Of a DNA stretch of 64,000 nt, positions 1-8,191 are shown one piece after another (position 1 is the stretch's first letter; every line of letters begins with the position of its first letter). The translations under genes and the position numbers were made by a program. A model generated the notes under the pieces. The model worked only from the letters and a program-made list of their open reading frames with translations. It ran no database searches and had not been told where the DNA came from. Origin of the DNA: Devosia submarina (lineage in GTDB: Bacteria; Pseudomonadota; Alphaproteobacteria; Rhizobiales; Devosiaceae); assembly GCF_003056345.1 (NCBI RefSeq), contig NZ_PYWB01000008.1:186001-250000 (forward strand), written 5' to 3'.

Positions 1-406
1 CCGCATAAAGATCGGCAATCTCCTGATCGCTCATCAGGGTGTAATGCTCGTATGGAAACACCGGATAAAGATGGCCCTCTGGCCCCATTCCATTGCTCAT
101 GGCGTCCGAAAATTGCGCCAGCGTCCAGTTGCCGATCCCAGCTTGCGGATCAGACGTGATATTGGGCGCAACAAAAGTTCCGAACTGCGTTTGGAGGCCC
201 ACGCCACCGGCCAGTCGGCCCGTTCCAGCCTCGGGATTGGTGTGGCAGGAAATGCAACCTCCCGACCCGATCAGGTAATTGCCCCGCTCCACGTCCCCCA
301 CCAGCGTCAAATCGCGCGCCGGCCCTTGGACGGGTTTCAGGAAATACACCGCTGCGCCGATGGCGACGATCGCCAGGACACCCAACACCACCAGTCCACG
401 CCGCAT
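1..406 (-). CDS. c-type cytochrome, C-terminus cut by window edge
   Basis: The visible 135 residues begin MRRGLVVLGVLAIVAIGAAV, a hydrophobic signal or anchor segment (residues 4-22). A haem c attachment motif CISCH follows near residue 50, then NITSDP, ending before the C-terminus. This is the pattern of mono- or multi-haem cytochrome c subunits that take electrons from periplasmic sugar, alcohol or aldehyde dehydrogenases. The gene runs off the left edge, so total haem number and partner are unknown. Start at 406 is chosen because the signal segment follows directly. Family call is solid; the redox partner is not visible. Confidence 0.8.
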   Translation of the reverse strand, partial: MRRGLVVLGVLAIVAIGAAVYFLKPVQGPARDLTLVGDVERGNYLIGSGGCISCHTNPEAGTGRLAGGVGLQTQFGTFVAPNITSDPQAGIGNWTLAQFSDAMSNGMGPEGHLYPVFPYEHYTLMSDQEIADLYA

Positions 407-460
407 TCATGCCCCCGTCGTGATCACAGCAAAGAGAGCAGGTCCTTGCGACGCTGGCAA

Positions 461-476
461 CTAACGGAAACGTTAG
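461..476. repeat. Small inverted repeat at the 3' end of the PfkB kinase gene
   Basis: CTAACG and CGTTAG are separated by GAAA and overlap the kinase stop codon. It could form a 6-bp hairpin in the transcript, but no T-run follows, so it is a poor intrinsic terminator. Its arms resemble the CTAAC/GTTAG half-sites found at 6146 and 9856, with wider spacing. Whether it is an operator variant, a hairpin or chance cannot be decided here. Confidence 0.3.
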
Positions 477-1459
477 CTGCGCTCGCGCCCCAGCACGGCA
501 TCCACTTCCGCCCGCGTTGGTGGCTTGCAGCCCTTGCGGCCACAATTGATCCCCGCGACGACAGCCCCAAAGCGCAGCATGTCTGAAAGCGCGCCATCGC
601 CCAGCGCTCCGAGCTTGCCTGGCTTCAGGAGGCTCCGTTCATTGAGCCAGGACAGAACACCCGCCATGAGGCTATCGCCCGCTCCTACAGTGTCGCCAAA
701 CACCAGCGGCGCCCAGATGTTGGCCTGCGCCCTGCCTGCCCGGGTGAAGGCGCGCGAACCCTTGTCGCCCAGCGTCACGATCACCAGCTCGCAATGCGGC
801 CGCGCCAGGAGATCGCTTGCGTGCTCCTCGATGCTCTTGGCACCATCAAGCGCCTCGAGGTCCTCTTCGGACACTTTGATGAGGTGAGCGAGGTCCAGAA
901 AGCCCGAGAGCCGCTCCTTATAGCCGGCGAAATCATCCACCAGGCTCGGCCGCACATTTGGGTCGATGGAGATCGTCGCCCCTTTGCCGATGGCCGCCTG
1001 CACGATTTCGAGCCAAATGGCAGCTTCATCGGGCTTGATCGGGCAAAAGCCCCCGATCTGGTAGAGGCTCAAATCCTCCGGCAGCGCCGCAATCGCCTTT
1101 CGGGCATCGATCGCCCCGTCAGCCGACCGGTAGAAGCCATAGCGTGCATTGTGATTGCTATCGAAATTGACCACGGCGAGAGTTGTATATTCCGCCACCC
1201 GTTCAGGCAGCAGCGTCGTCACCCCCGCCTCACCAAGCGGCCCCAGCAGATAATCCCCAAACGCATCGGCCGAGATCGGGCACAAAAATCCAGTGGGATT
1301 GCCGAGCTTGGCCAGCGCGATGGCGCAATTATAAGGCGAGCCACCCGGATGGGCCGTCATCACGATCTGCCCTTCCCCATCCCGGCCAATCACCTGCCCT
1401 TGGGCAAGCACCACCTCGGCCTTGAGATCAATCAGGCTTTCCCCGCCCACAACAAACAT
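473..1459 (-). CDS. PfkB-family carbohydrate kinase (fructokinase-like)
   Basis: At 328 residues it has the usual ribokinase/PfkB length. The N-terminal GGxxxN-type sugar-binding segment (HPGGSPYN, about 37-44) and the C-terminal GDTVGAGD signature (255-262), whose last Asp is the catalytic base, are both intact. It phosphorylates a free sugar or sugar acid with ATP in the cytoplasm. It is divergent from the TRAP dctQM genes and next to sugar-acid catabolic genes, so a sugar, fructose or 2-keto-3-deoxy acid substrate is possible. The sequence alone does not fix the substrate. Confidence 0.88.
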   Translation of the reverse strand: MFVVGGESLIDLKAEVVLAQGQVIGRDGEGQIVMTAHPGGSPYNCAIALAKLGNPTGFLCPISADAFGDYLLGPLGEAGVTTLLPERVAEYTTLAVVNFDSNHNARYGFYRSADGAIDARKAIAALPEDLSLYQIGGFCPIKPDEAAIWLEIVQAAIGKGATISIDPNVRPSLVDDFAGYKERLSGFLDLAHLIKVSEEDLEALDGAKSIEEHASDLLARPHCELVIVTLGDKGSRAFTRAGRAQANIWAPLVFGDTVGAGDSLMAGVLSWLNERSLLKPGKLGALGDGALSDMLRFGAVVAGINCGRKGCKPPTRAEVDAVLGRERS

Positions 1460-1675
1460 CGCATACCCTCCCCGTCGGCCGCTGCAGCTGCCGCCAGCGA
1501 CATAGCATTTTTGCCTCTCCTGTCACCAGCAGCCCTCTAGCACTAAGATTTCCCCTTGATCTGCGCCGATCGGCCGCACAAGCACGTTGACGGCGCCTTC
1601 TGATCCTGTTCAATCGCCCAACGCCGGCGACCGCGAATACTTTGGCGCTTTGGGCAATCATGGGAGAACAAGCGT

Positions 1676-2239
1676 TTGCAATCCTTGGCCGTCATCATCC
1701 GCGCGATCAGCGCCCTCAACAGGGCCATCGGCGAAGTCTTTTCTTGGCTGGCGCTGGCATGCGTTCTGCTGTGCTTCACCGTTGTGGTCCAGCGTTATTT
1801 TTTTAATACCAGCACCTTGTGGATGCAGGATCTTTATGTGTGGGTGAGCGGCGCCATGTTCACCGCCGTTGCAGGCTTTGCCCTGCTGCGCGATGATCAT
1901 GTGCGCGTCGATATTTTCTATCGGCCCGCTTCCCTCAAGCGCAAGGCATGGGCCGACCTCTTCGGCGTCGTAGCGTTCCTCCTGCCCTTCATGTTCGTTG
2001 TGATCTACTATGGCTGGACCTCCGTGCGCCGCTCGTGGAGCTTTTATGAAGCCTCTGGCAATATCGGCGGCATGCCGGGGCTCTTTATCCTCAAGAGCTT
2101 CATCATCCTCTTTGCAGTCCTGGTCGGCCTTCAAGGCATTGCCATGGCCCTGCGCGCCATCCTGGTCCTGACCGACAACGAAACCCTCCTCCCCGACCAT
2201 TTGCGCTATGGCGCCAACGACGCCAAGGAAGCGCATTGA
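1676..2239 (+). CDS. dctQ: TRAP transporter small permease (DctQ family)
   Basis: This 187-residue protein has four predicted membrane spans (about 18-40, 55-75, 95-115 and 140-162), as in DctQ subunits that couple to DctM. A TTG start at 1676 with GGGAG about 10 bases upstream is the best initiator; an ATG at 1660 is out of frame. The next gene begins in a TGATG overlap, so dctQM are co-translated. The matching periplasmic binding protein is probably the convergent gene at 3688-4788. Family assignment is firm; the substrate is inferred from neighbours. Confidence 0.85.
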   Translation: MQSLAVIIRAISALNRAIGEVFSWLALACVLLCFTVVVQRYFFNTSTLWMQDLYVWVSGAMFTAVAGFALLRDDHVRVDIFYRPASLKRKAWADLFGVVAFLLPFMFVVIYYGWTSVRRSWSFYEASGNIGGMPGLFILKSFIILFAVLVGLQGIAMALRAILVLTDNETLLPDHLRYGANDAKEAH

Positions 2240-3627
2240 TGGATCCTATTCTGATCGGAGAAATCCTCGCCGGCCTCATGTTCGTCGGCGTTATCGGCGT
2301 GCTCATGCTGGGCTTCCCGGTAGCCTTCTCGCTCGCCGGCACGGCCCTGATCTTTGGCCTCGTTGGCATGTGGCTGGGCGTCTACGACCCCTCCAATTAT
2401 GGCTCCCTGTTCGGCCGCTATATTGGCCTGATGACCAACGAAGTTCTGGTCGCCGTGCCCCTCTTTGTGTTCATGGGCGTGATGCTGGAGCGCTCTGGCA
2501 TTGCCGAGCAATTGCTGCTCACCATGGGCAAGCTCTTCGGCAATCTGCGCGGGGGCCTGGGCCTCTCGGTGATTGTTGTGGGTGCGCTCCTTGCCGCTTC
2601 CACCGGCGTTGTCGGCGCAACGGTAGTCACCATGGGCCTGATCTCGCTGCCCGCCATGCTGCGCGCCGGCTATGATCCCAAGCTTGCCACCGGCGTTATC
2701 TGCGCCTCGGGCACTCTGGGTCAGATCATTCCGCCCTCCACGGTCCTGATCTTCATGGCTGACATCCTTTCGGGCATCAACGCCCAGGTACAGATGGAAA
2801 AGGGCAATTTCGCTCCTGAGCCAGTGTCCGTCGGCGCCCTGTTCGCCGGGGCCATCATTCCAGGCCTGCTGCTGGTCGCGCTTTACGCGCTCTTCATGAT
2901 CTTCAAGGCTATCACCGATCCCAAGTCGTGCCCGGCGACGCCCGTGCCTCCAGAAGAAAAGTCCGGCCTCTTCCGCGAAGTAGTGGTGGCGCTGGTCCCA
3001 CCGCTGCTGCTGATCCTGGCCGTTCTCGGCTCCATTCTCGGCGGCATCGCGACACCCACCGAAGCTGCCTCCGTCGGCTCGGTTGGCGCCATGATCCTGG
3101 CCGCACTGCGCTGGAAGCTCAGCCCCGCCATTCTGCGTGAAGCCGTGATCTCCACCGCCACCATCACCTCCATGGTGTTCATCATCCTGTTCGGCGCGGC
3201 GGTGTTCTCCATCGTGTTCCGCATGATGGGCGGCGACAATCTGGTGCATGAATTCCTATCTTCCATGCCCGGCGGTGCGATCGGCGCCACGATCATCGTC
3301 ATGTTCATCATGTTCCTCCTTGGGTTCATCCTCGACACCTTCGAGATCATCTTCATCGTGATCCCGATCACCGCACCGGTTCTGCTGGCGCTAGGTGTGG
3401 ACCCGATCTGGCTGGGCGTCATGGTGGGCGTGAACCTGCAGACCAGCTTCCTGACGCCCCCCTTCGGCTTTGCCCTGTTCTACCTGCGCGGCGTGGCTCC
3501 GCCGCGTGTCACCACGGGCATGATCTACAAGGGCGCCGTCCCCTTTGTGCTCCTTCAGATCACCGGACTTTTGATCCTCTTCATCTTCCCCGATTTGATC
3601 ACCTGGCTCCCCAGGCTCATCTACTAG
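2239..3627 (+). CDS. dctM: TRAP transporter large permease (DctM family)
   Basis: About 462 residues of almost continuous hydrophobic helices, the size of the larger DctM subunits that pair with mannitol/chloroaromatic/2-oxoacid-type binding proteins. Family features include the early LGFPVAFSLAG segment, and IIPPSTVLI and LGFILDTFEI further on. The ATG at 2239 overlaps the dctQ TGA; a TTG at 2236 is the only close alternative. DctM carries solute and Na+ through the inner membrane. A strong hairpin terminator follows 10 bases after the stop. Confidence 0.9.
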   Translation: MDPILIGEILAGLMFVGVIGVLMLGFPVAFSLAGTALIFGLVGMWLGVYDPSNYGSLFGRYIGLMTNEVLVAVPLFVFMGVMLERSGIAEQLLLTMGKLFGNLRGGLGLSVIVVGALLAASTGVVGATVVTMGLISLPAMLRAGYDPKLATGVICASGTLGQIIPPSTVLIFMADILSGINAQVQMEKGNFAPEPVSVGALFAGAIIPGLLLVALYALFMIFKAITDPKSCPATPVPPEEKSGLFREVVVALVPPLLLILAVLGSILGGIATPTEAASVGSVGAMILAALRWKLSPAILREAVISTATITSMVFIILFGAAVFSIVFRMMGGDNLVHEFLSSMPGGAIGATIIVMFIMFLLGFILDTFEIIFIVIPITAPVLLALGVDPIWLGVMVGVNLQTSFLTPPFGFALFYLRGVAPPRVTTGMIYKGAVPFVLLQITGLLILFIFPDLITWLPRLIY

Positions 3628-3636
3628 CCCAAACAA

Positions 3637-3662
3637 AAGGCCCGGGGTTTCCCCCGGGCCTT
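3637..3662. terminator. Bidirectional intrinsic terminator between dctM and dctP
   Basis: AAGGCCCGGGG and CCCCGGGCCTT form a perfect 11-bp stem with a 4-base loop. The plus side is followed by CTTTATT. Read on the minus strand the hairpin is followed by TTGTTTGG. It sits between two convergent genes and can serve both. Confidence 0.88.
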
Positions 3663-3687
3663 CTTTATTGCAGCTCTGCCGAAAGGC

Positions 3688-4788
3688 CTATTCCCACTTG
3701 ATGTACTTCTCGCGAGCAGCCAGATACGGCATGTCCGTGCCTTCCGTGCGCGCGCGCAGCAGGTTGAATGCCGACACGAAGCTCTCCGCCGTTTCCTTGG
3801 TCAGCGCATCCCCGCCCTGCCGGATTTCGGCCATCAATTCCATCGACGCCTTGGCGCCGGCCTCGACGATCTCCTCGGGGAAGCGGCGCACCTGCACGCC
3901 ATGCTCGGCCACTAGGGCATTGAGTGCCCGCGGGTCGTTGGCATACATGTCCGACGCAACCTGGTCATAGGCCGACTGCGCACAAACGCGCACGATTTCC
4001 TGCAGATCTTCGGGCAATTCGGCGAACTTGGCCTTGTCGACCACCAGTTCGGTCGCAAGACCCGGCTCCACGAAACTTGGGAAATAGTAGTTCTTGGCAA
4101 TCTGGTAGAAACCCAGCGCAAGGTCGTTGTAGGGACCCACAAACTCTACCGCGTCCAGCGTTCCCGACTGCAGCGCGGCAAAGATTTCGCCGGCTGCCAG
4201 ATTGGTGACCGAAGCGCCAAGCTTGGCCCAAACCTGCCCACCAAGGCCCGGCGTGCGGAAACGCAGCCCCTGAATATCGGCAACGCCGGTCAGCTCATTG
4301 CGGAACCAGCCGCCAGCTTGCGTGCCCGTATCGCCCGAAAGGAAACCCTGGATCCCGAACTGGTCGTAAACCTTGTCCCAGATTTCCTGCCCGCCGAGAT
4401 AGCGGACCCAGGCCGTCAGTTCGCGATTGGTCATGCCGAAGGGAACGCCGGTGAAAAAGCTCAGGGCCTGGCTCTTGTTCTGCCAGTAATAGGGCGTGCC
4501 ATGGCTCATTTCGGCCGAGCCGTCGATGACGGCGTCCAGTGCCTGCAGGCCCGGCACCATTTCGCCGGCCGCGAACACCTGAATGGTCAGCCGGCCACCC
4601 GAAGCCTTGGTGATCCGGTCTGCCAGCGTCTGTGCGCCAACGCCGAGGCCAGGAAAATTCTTTGGCCAGGTCGTCACCATGCGCCAGGTGATATTGCCCT
4701 GTGCCAGAGCCGGTGCCGCAAGCGTCGTTGCAGCCGCTGCGCCGATTGTTGCAGCCGAAGCCGACTTAAAGAATTCGCGTCTTTTCAT
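3688..4788 (-). CDS. dctP: TRAP transporter periplasmic solute-binding protein (DctP, 2-oxo/2-hydroxyacid type)
   Basis: The 366-residue product begins MKRREFFKSASAATIGAA, a twin-arginine (Tat) signal ending at the ALAQG cleavage region. The mature part has family segments such as TWPKNFPGLG, RFRTPGLGG and DAVEFVGPYND. It resembles the mannitol/chloroaromatic or TakP-type branch, whose characterised members bind 2-oxoacids or lactate. The start at 4788 has GGGAGGG 5-6 bases upstream. It lies downstream of lldD on the same strand and faces dctQM, so lactate or a similar 2-hydroxyacid is the inferred ligand. Binding-site residues were not modelled. Confidence 0.88.
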   Translation of the reverse strand: MKRREFFKSASAATIGAAAATTLAAPALAQGNITWRMVTTWPKNFPGLGVGAQTLADRITKASGGRLTIQVFAAGEMVPGLQALDAVIDGSAEMSHGTPYYWQNKSQALSFFTGVPFGMTNRELTAWVRYLGGQEIWDKVYDQFGIQGFLSGDTGTQAGGWFRNELTGVADIQGLRFRTPGLGGQVWAKLGASVTNLAAGEIFAALQSGTLDAVEFVGPYNDLALGFYQIAKNYYFPSFVEPGLATELVVDKAKFAELPEDLQEIVRVCAQSAYDQVASDMYANDPRALNALVAEHGVQVRRFPEEIVEAGAKASMELMAEIRQGGDALTKETAESFVSAFNLLRARTEGTDMPYLAAREKYIKWE

Positions 4789-4929
4789 TAAAACCCTCCC
4801 ATGGACCGCGCGCACCCTTGCGCACGGGATATCGATGTCGCTTTGCCATCGCTGGAGCGACAAAAGCAATCCCCGCGCGCGCTGTCTAGTATGTTGTTGC
4901 CCGGGTTTATAAATTCCGGCCTGCTGCCC

Positions 4930-6114
4930 CTAATGATTTGTCAGCGGCGCATTGCGCGGCGGCAAATCATTGGAATAAATGTTGTGGAGGCCTACATTGA
5001 GGATGTCGCGCTCGCCGCAGAGGGCCATCGTCGTGTCGAGCTCCTTGCGGATGATGTCGAGCACGCGTGTTACGCCCGCCTCCCCGCCTGCCCCCAGCCC
5101 ATAGAGCATGGGTCGGCCGATAAAGGTCCCCTTGGCGCCGTAGGCCAGCGCCTTCAGCACGTCCTGCCCCGAACGAATTCCCCCATCGAGGTACACTTCC
5201 GTGCGGTGCCCAATGGCATCGATGATCTCGGGCAGGACGCGGATGGTGGATGGCGCCCCGTCGAGCTGGCGACCGCCATGATTGGACACCACAACCCCAT
5301 CGGCGCCATTGTCCACTGCGGCAATGGCATCGTCGGGGTCCAGAACGCCCTTGACGATCACCGGCCCGCCAAAGCGCTCCTTAACCCAGCGCACATCGGC
5401 CCAGTTCAGCGTCGGATCAAACTGGGACGCCGTCCATTGTGAGAGCGAGGCGAGGTCATGGTCGCCCTGCACATGGCCCACAATGTTGCGGAACGTATGC
5501 CGCTTGGTCCCGAGCATGCGCATGCACCACACGGGATGCTGGATCATCTGCCACACCGAATAGGCGTCGAATTTGGGTGGCGTTGCCAGCCCATTATGGA
5601 TGTCCTTGTGCCGCTGCCCCAGGATCTGCAGATCCATGGTCAGCACCAGCGCCGAACATTTTGCCGCCTTGGCCCGGTCGATCAGCCGCTCGATAAAGCC
5701 ACGATCGCGCATCACATAAAGCTGGAACCAGAACGGCGCCGTCGTATTCTCGGCAATGTCTTCAATCGAGCACACACTCATGGTCGAGAGCGTGAAGGGA
5801 ATGCCGTATTTTTCGGCAGCCTTGGCCGCCTTGATCTCCCCATCGGCGATCTGCATGCCGCCCGTCGCCGCCGGTGCAATCGCCACCGGCATGGTGATGG
5901 GCTTGCCCAGCATGGTGGAGCGCAAGCTGCGGTTCTCGAGGTTCACCGCCACTTTCTGCTTGAGCTTGATTTTGGCGAAATCGCTCTCATTTTCGCGATA
6001 GGTGCTTTCGGTATAGCTGCCCGTATCGGCATACTCGAAAAACATCTTGGGCACCCGCCGGCGCGCAGCCGTCTTCATCTCGTCAACGGTCAGTATTTTC
6101 TCAAGCGCGGCCAT
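4930..6114 (-). CDS. lldD: FMN-dependent L-lactate dehydrogenase
   Basis: The 394-residue enzyme is the usual length for the alpha-hydroxyacid oxidase/dehydrogenase family. The active-site signature SNHGGRQLDG (277-286) contains the catalytic His279 and an Arg. The N-terminal Tyr region (FFEYADTGSY), APAATGG and DGGIRSGQDV (FMN phosphate region) are also present. It oxidises L-lactate to pyruvate, passing electrons to the respiratory chain. An operator-like palindrome lies 31 bases upstream. Context with a predicted lactate-releasing 6-deoxysugar pathway and a TRAP binding protein supports lactate over other 2-hydroxyacids. Confidence 0.9.
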   Translation of the reverse strand: MAALEKILTVDEMKTAARRRVPKMFFEYADTGSYTESTYRENESDFAKIKLKQKVAVNLENRSLRSTMLGKPITMPVAIAPAATGGMQIADGEIKAAKAAEKYGIPFTLSTMSVCSIEDIAENTTAPFWFQLYVMRDRGFIERLIDRAKAAKCSALVLTMDLQILGQRHKDIHNGLATPPKFDAYSVWQMIQHPVWCMRMLGTKRHTFRNIVGHVQGDHDLASLSQWTASQFDPTLNWADVRWVKERFGGPVIVKGVLDPDDAIAAVDNGADGVVVSNHGGRQLDGAPSTIRVLPEIIDAIGHRTEVYLDGGIRSGQDVLKALAYGAKGTFIGRPMLYGLGAGGEAGVTRVLDIIRKELDTTMALCGERDILNVGLHNIYSNDLPPRNAPLTNH

Positions 6115-6144
6115 GCAAATGCTCCAGTTTCGCCTGCCCTAGCA

Positions 6145-6158
6145 ACTAACATGTTAGT
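6145..6158. promoter_or_regulatory. Palindromic operator candidate upstream of lldD
   Basis: ACTAACATGTTAGT is a perfect 14-bp palindrome 31 bases before the lldD start. Its 12-bp core recurs at 9856-9867 immediately before the FCD GntR gene. Two identical palindromes in regulatory positions suggest one shared regulator, most simply that GntR protein. Confidence 0.7.
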
Positions 6159-6216
6159 CGTCAATCAAAGGCGAAAGAACACGGAACCTCCACCACCCGC
6201 CCCCCACCCACCGCTC

Positions 6217-6300
6217 GTCACCCTCGGGCTTGACCCGGGGGCACTGTACTTGCCGATCTCACCTCAAGTGTAACTCCCTCGGGTCGAGCCCAAGGGTGAC
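6217..6300. repeat. Intergenic inverted repeat (CCTCGGGCTTGACCC family)
   Basis: An arm at 6217-6240 with CCCTCGGGCTTGACCC and an inverted arm at 6276-6300 with GGGTCGAGCCCAAGGG flank a 35-base centre. It belongs to the same repeat type as 12325-12343 and is related to copies at 8041 and 12091. Such palindromic units are typical intergenic repeats; no protein is encoded. It occupies most of the gap between lldD and the lactonase gene. Confidence 0.75.
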
Positions 6301-6371
6301 GATCATTGCGTGCCCCCTTGCCCCGCCCCTCTGGATCCCCTCATATGCACCAAAAAAATCGGAGGACCATC

Positions 6372-7286
6372 ATGCCCCAAGGCGGCGCAGCGCTCGAGAT
6401 CATCGACAACAAGTTCAAATCACTCACCATCGGCGCAGCCGTGCTCGAAGTGCTTTACGAAGACTGCCGCTGGGCCGAGGGTCCCGTCTGGTTCGGCGAT
6501 GCCGGCCACCTTGTCTGGAGCGACATCCCCAACAACCGCCTCCTGCGCTACATCCCTGATGTCGGCGTCAGCACCTTCCGCGCCCCGTCCAACTACATCA
6601 ACGGCAACACACGTGACCTTGAGGGGCGCCTCGTCTCCTGCTCCCACGGCGCGCGCGCGGTCCTCCGCACCGAGCTCGACGGCACCATCACAACGCTGGT
6701 GGACAGCTACAACGGAAAACGCCTCAACTCGCCCAACGACGTGGTCGTCAAATCCGACGGCACGATCTGGTTCACCGATCCCAGCTATGGCATCGACTCC
6801 GATTATGAGGGCTACAAATCCGAACCCGAACAAGGCGGCTGCTATGTCTATCGCTTTGATCCAGCAGATGGCTCGCTCGCCGTAGTCGCTGACGATTTCG
6901 CAAGGCCCAATGGCCTCGCCTTCTCGCCCGACGAAAGCATCCTCTATATTTCGGACACCGGCCGCAGCCACAATCCCGATGTCCCCACCCACATCCGCCA
7001 GTTCAGCGTCGATGGCGCAAAACTCACCAATCCCGGCGTCTTCACCGTCATCGACAACGGCGCCTCCGACGGCTTCCGGCTCGACACATCCGGCAATGTC
7101 TGGACCAGCGCCGGCCCCGGCGTGAACGTTTATGACCCCTCGGGCGATCTGCTGGGTCGCATCAAGACCGGCCACGCCACGGCCAATGTCTGCTTCGGCG
7201 GCGCCCGCCGCAATCGCCTCTTCATCACCTGCAGCCAATATTTGATGTCGATCTATGTGACGGCAACGGGTCTCCAGCGCCCTTGA
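6372..7286 (+). CDS. SMP-30/gluconolactonase family sugar lactonase
   Basis: The 304-residue product is a six-bladed beta-propeller of the SMP-30/gluconolactonase/LRE family. Conserved pieces include the early CRWAEGPVWF (metal-binding Glu), YINGNTRDLEG, LNSPNDVVVKSDGTIWFTDPSYG and RPNGLAFSPDE. It would hydrolyse an aldonolactone to the free sugar acid using a divalent metal. The start at 6372 has GGAGG six bases upstream. Near a dehydratase, mutarotase and FAH hydrolase it fits the lactonase step of a non-phosphorylative sugar oxidation route. Confidence 0.88.
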   Translation: MPQGGAALEIIDNKFKSLTIGAAVLEVLYEDCRWAEGPVWFGDAGHLVWSDIPNNRLLRYIPDVGVSTFRAPSNYINGNTRDLEGRLVSCSHGARAVLRTELDGTITTLVDSYNGKRLNSPNDVVVKSDGTIWFTDPSYGIDSDYEGYKSEPEQGGCYVYRFDPADGSLAVVADDFARPNGLAFSPDESILYISDTGRSHNPDVPTHIRQFSVDGAKLTNPGVFTVIDNGASDGFRLDTSGNVWTSAGPGVNVYDPSGDLLGRIKTGHATANVCFGGARRNRLFITCSQYLMSIYVTATGLQRP

Positions 7287-7927
7287 AGGCCCAAGCCTTC
7301 ATCAGGGAAAACTTGCGTCTCGAGCCGGTGCCGGGTCTTTCCGGCATCAGGCTCTACACCGCCCATTCGGGCAGCCGCCTCTCCCAACTCGCTACGGGTG
7401 CTGATGCCCCGGCTCCTTATTGGGCCTATCCATGGGCCGGCGGCCTCGCCCTCGCGCACCATATCCGGACCAATCCCGGCCTTGTCCGGAACAAGCGGGT
7501 GCTCGATCTGGGCGCCGGCTCCGGGCTCGTCGCCATTGCCGCAGCCCAAGCGGGCGCCACAGCATTCGCTGCCGAGATCGACCCACACGGCCAAGCGGCG
7601 ATCGGCCTTAACGCCGACGCCAATGGCGTCACCATCAAATTGATCCCTGTCGACCTTGCGGGCCCACCCCCCACCAACATCGACCTGATCGCCGCCGGAG
7701 ACGTGTTCTATAATGCGGATGTTGCGGCTGTGATGCTGCCGTTCTTGGAGCGATGCTCGGCGGCCGGCGTATCAGTGTTGATCGGCGATCCTGCCCGACG
7801 GGATTTGCCACTCGATCGGCTGCGGGAGATTGCCTCCTATCCGGTAGGTGATGTGGGCGATGCGCGGAAAAGCACTGAACGAATCGGACGAATTTACACC
7901 CCCATCTCCCAACAGACCTCATCCTGA
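7283..7927 (+). CDS. Class I SAM-dependent methyltransferase (ETFB lysine or nicotinamide methyltransferase-like)
   Basis: The 214-residue product has motif I VLDLGAGSGLVAIAAAQAG for S-adenosylmethionine binding, an acidic EIDPHGQAA motif II, and DLIAAGDVFYNADV, the layout of the COG3897/ETF-beta lysine methyltransferase group. A TTG start overlaps the lactonase stop (TTGA), so it is translationally coupled. Its substrate is a protein or small molecule and cannot be told here; it is probably an operon passenger. The last codons run into an intergenic palindromic repeat at 7917, so the natural C-terminus may have been altered by repeat insertion. Confidence 0.8.
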   Translation: MKAQAFIRENLRLEPVPGLSGIRLYTAHSGSRLSQLATGADAPAPYWAYPWAGGLALAHHIRTNPGLVRNKRVLDLGAGSGLVAIAAAQAGATAFAAEIDPHGQAAIGLNADANGVTIKLIPVDLAGPPPTNIDLIAAGDVFYNADVAAVMLPFLERCSAAGVSVLIGDPARRDLPLDRLREIASYPVGDVGDARKSTERIGRIYTPISQQTSS

Positions 7928-8165
7928 GCTTGTCGAAGGACGAGGTCGTGGCACAATCAAGGTGCCGGCCTCATGGTTCGACAAGCTCACCATGAAGCCT
8001 CAGGGGTATGGCAGATCACCGCACCAACACTGCGTGCGATGTCATCCCGGCCTCGAGCCGGGATCCATCTCGAAATCCCACCCCAGCCGCAAGGTGGTTC
8101 AACCGTCCACCACTCCACCCCATCCACCTCAGGATGGGCCCCGGCTCAAGGCCGGGGTGACATCG
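7917..8165. repeat. Cluster of palindromic intergenic repeats
   Basis: At least four units lie here. CCTCATCCTGAGCTTGTCGA and its complementary half occupy 7917-7945. A palindrome around GGTTCGACAAGCTCACC is at 7972-7994. A CATCCCGG/CCGGGAT palindrome is at 8041-8067, and a GGCCCCGGCTCAAGGCCGGGG unit is at 8131-8162. The same types recur at 12091-12343. No gene is seen between 7928 and 8191. Confidence 0.8.
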
Positions 8166-8191
8166 TGGATGCGGGTATGGCAGGCAAAAAC

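Noticed and set aside
2206..3249. Long minus-strand open frame of 347 codons opposite dctM
   Set aside because: It is the antisense shadow of a clear DctM gene; the His/Gln/Glu-rich composition is typical of a mirrored membrane protein.
7972..7994. GGTTCGA-containing palindrome as a tRNA T-arm
   Set aside because: No cloverleaf around it, and the identical sequence recurs at 12237 as an intergenic repeat.
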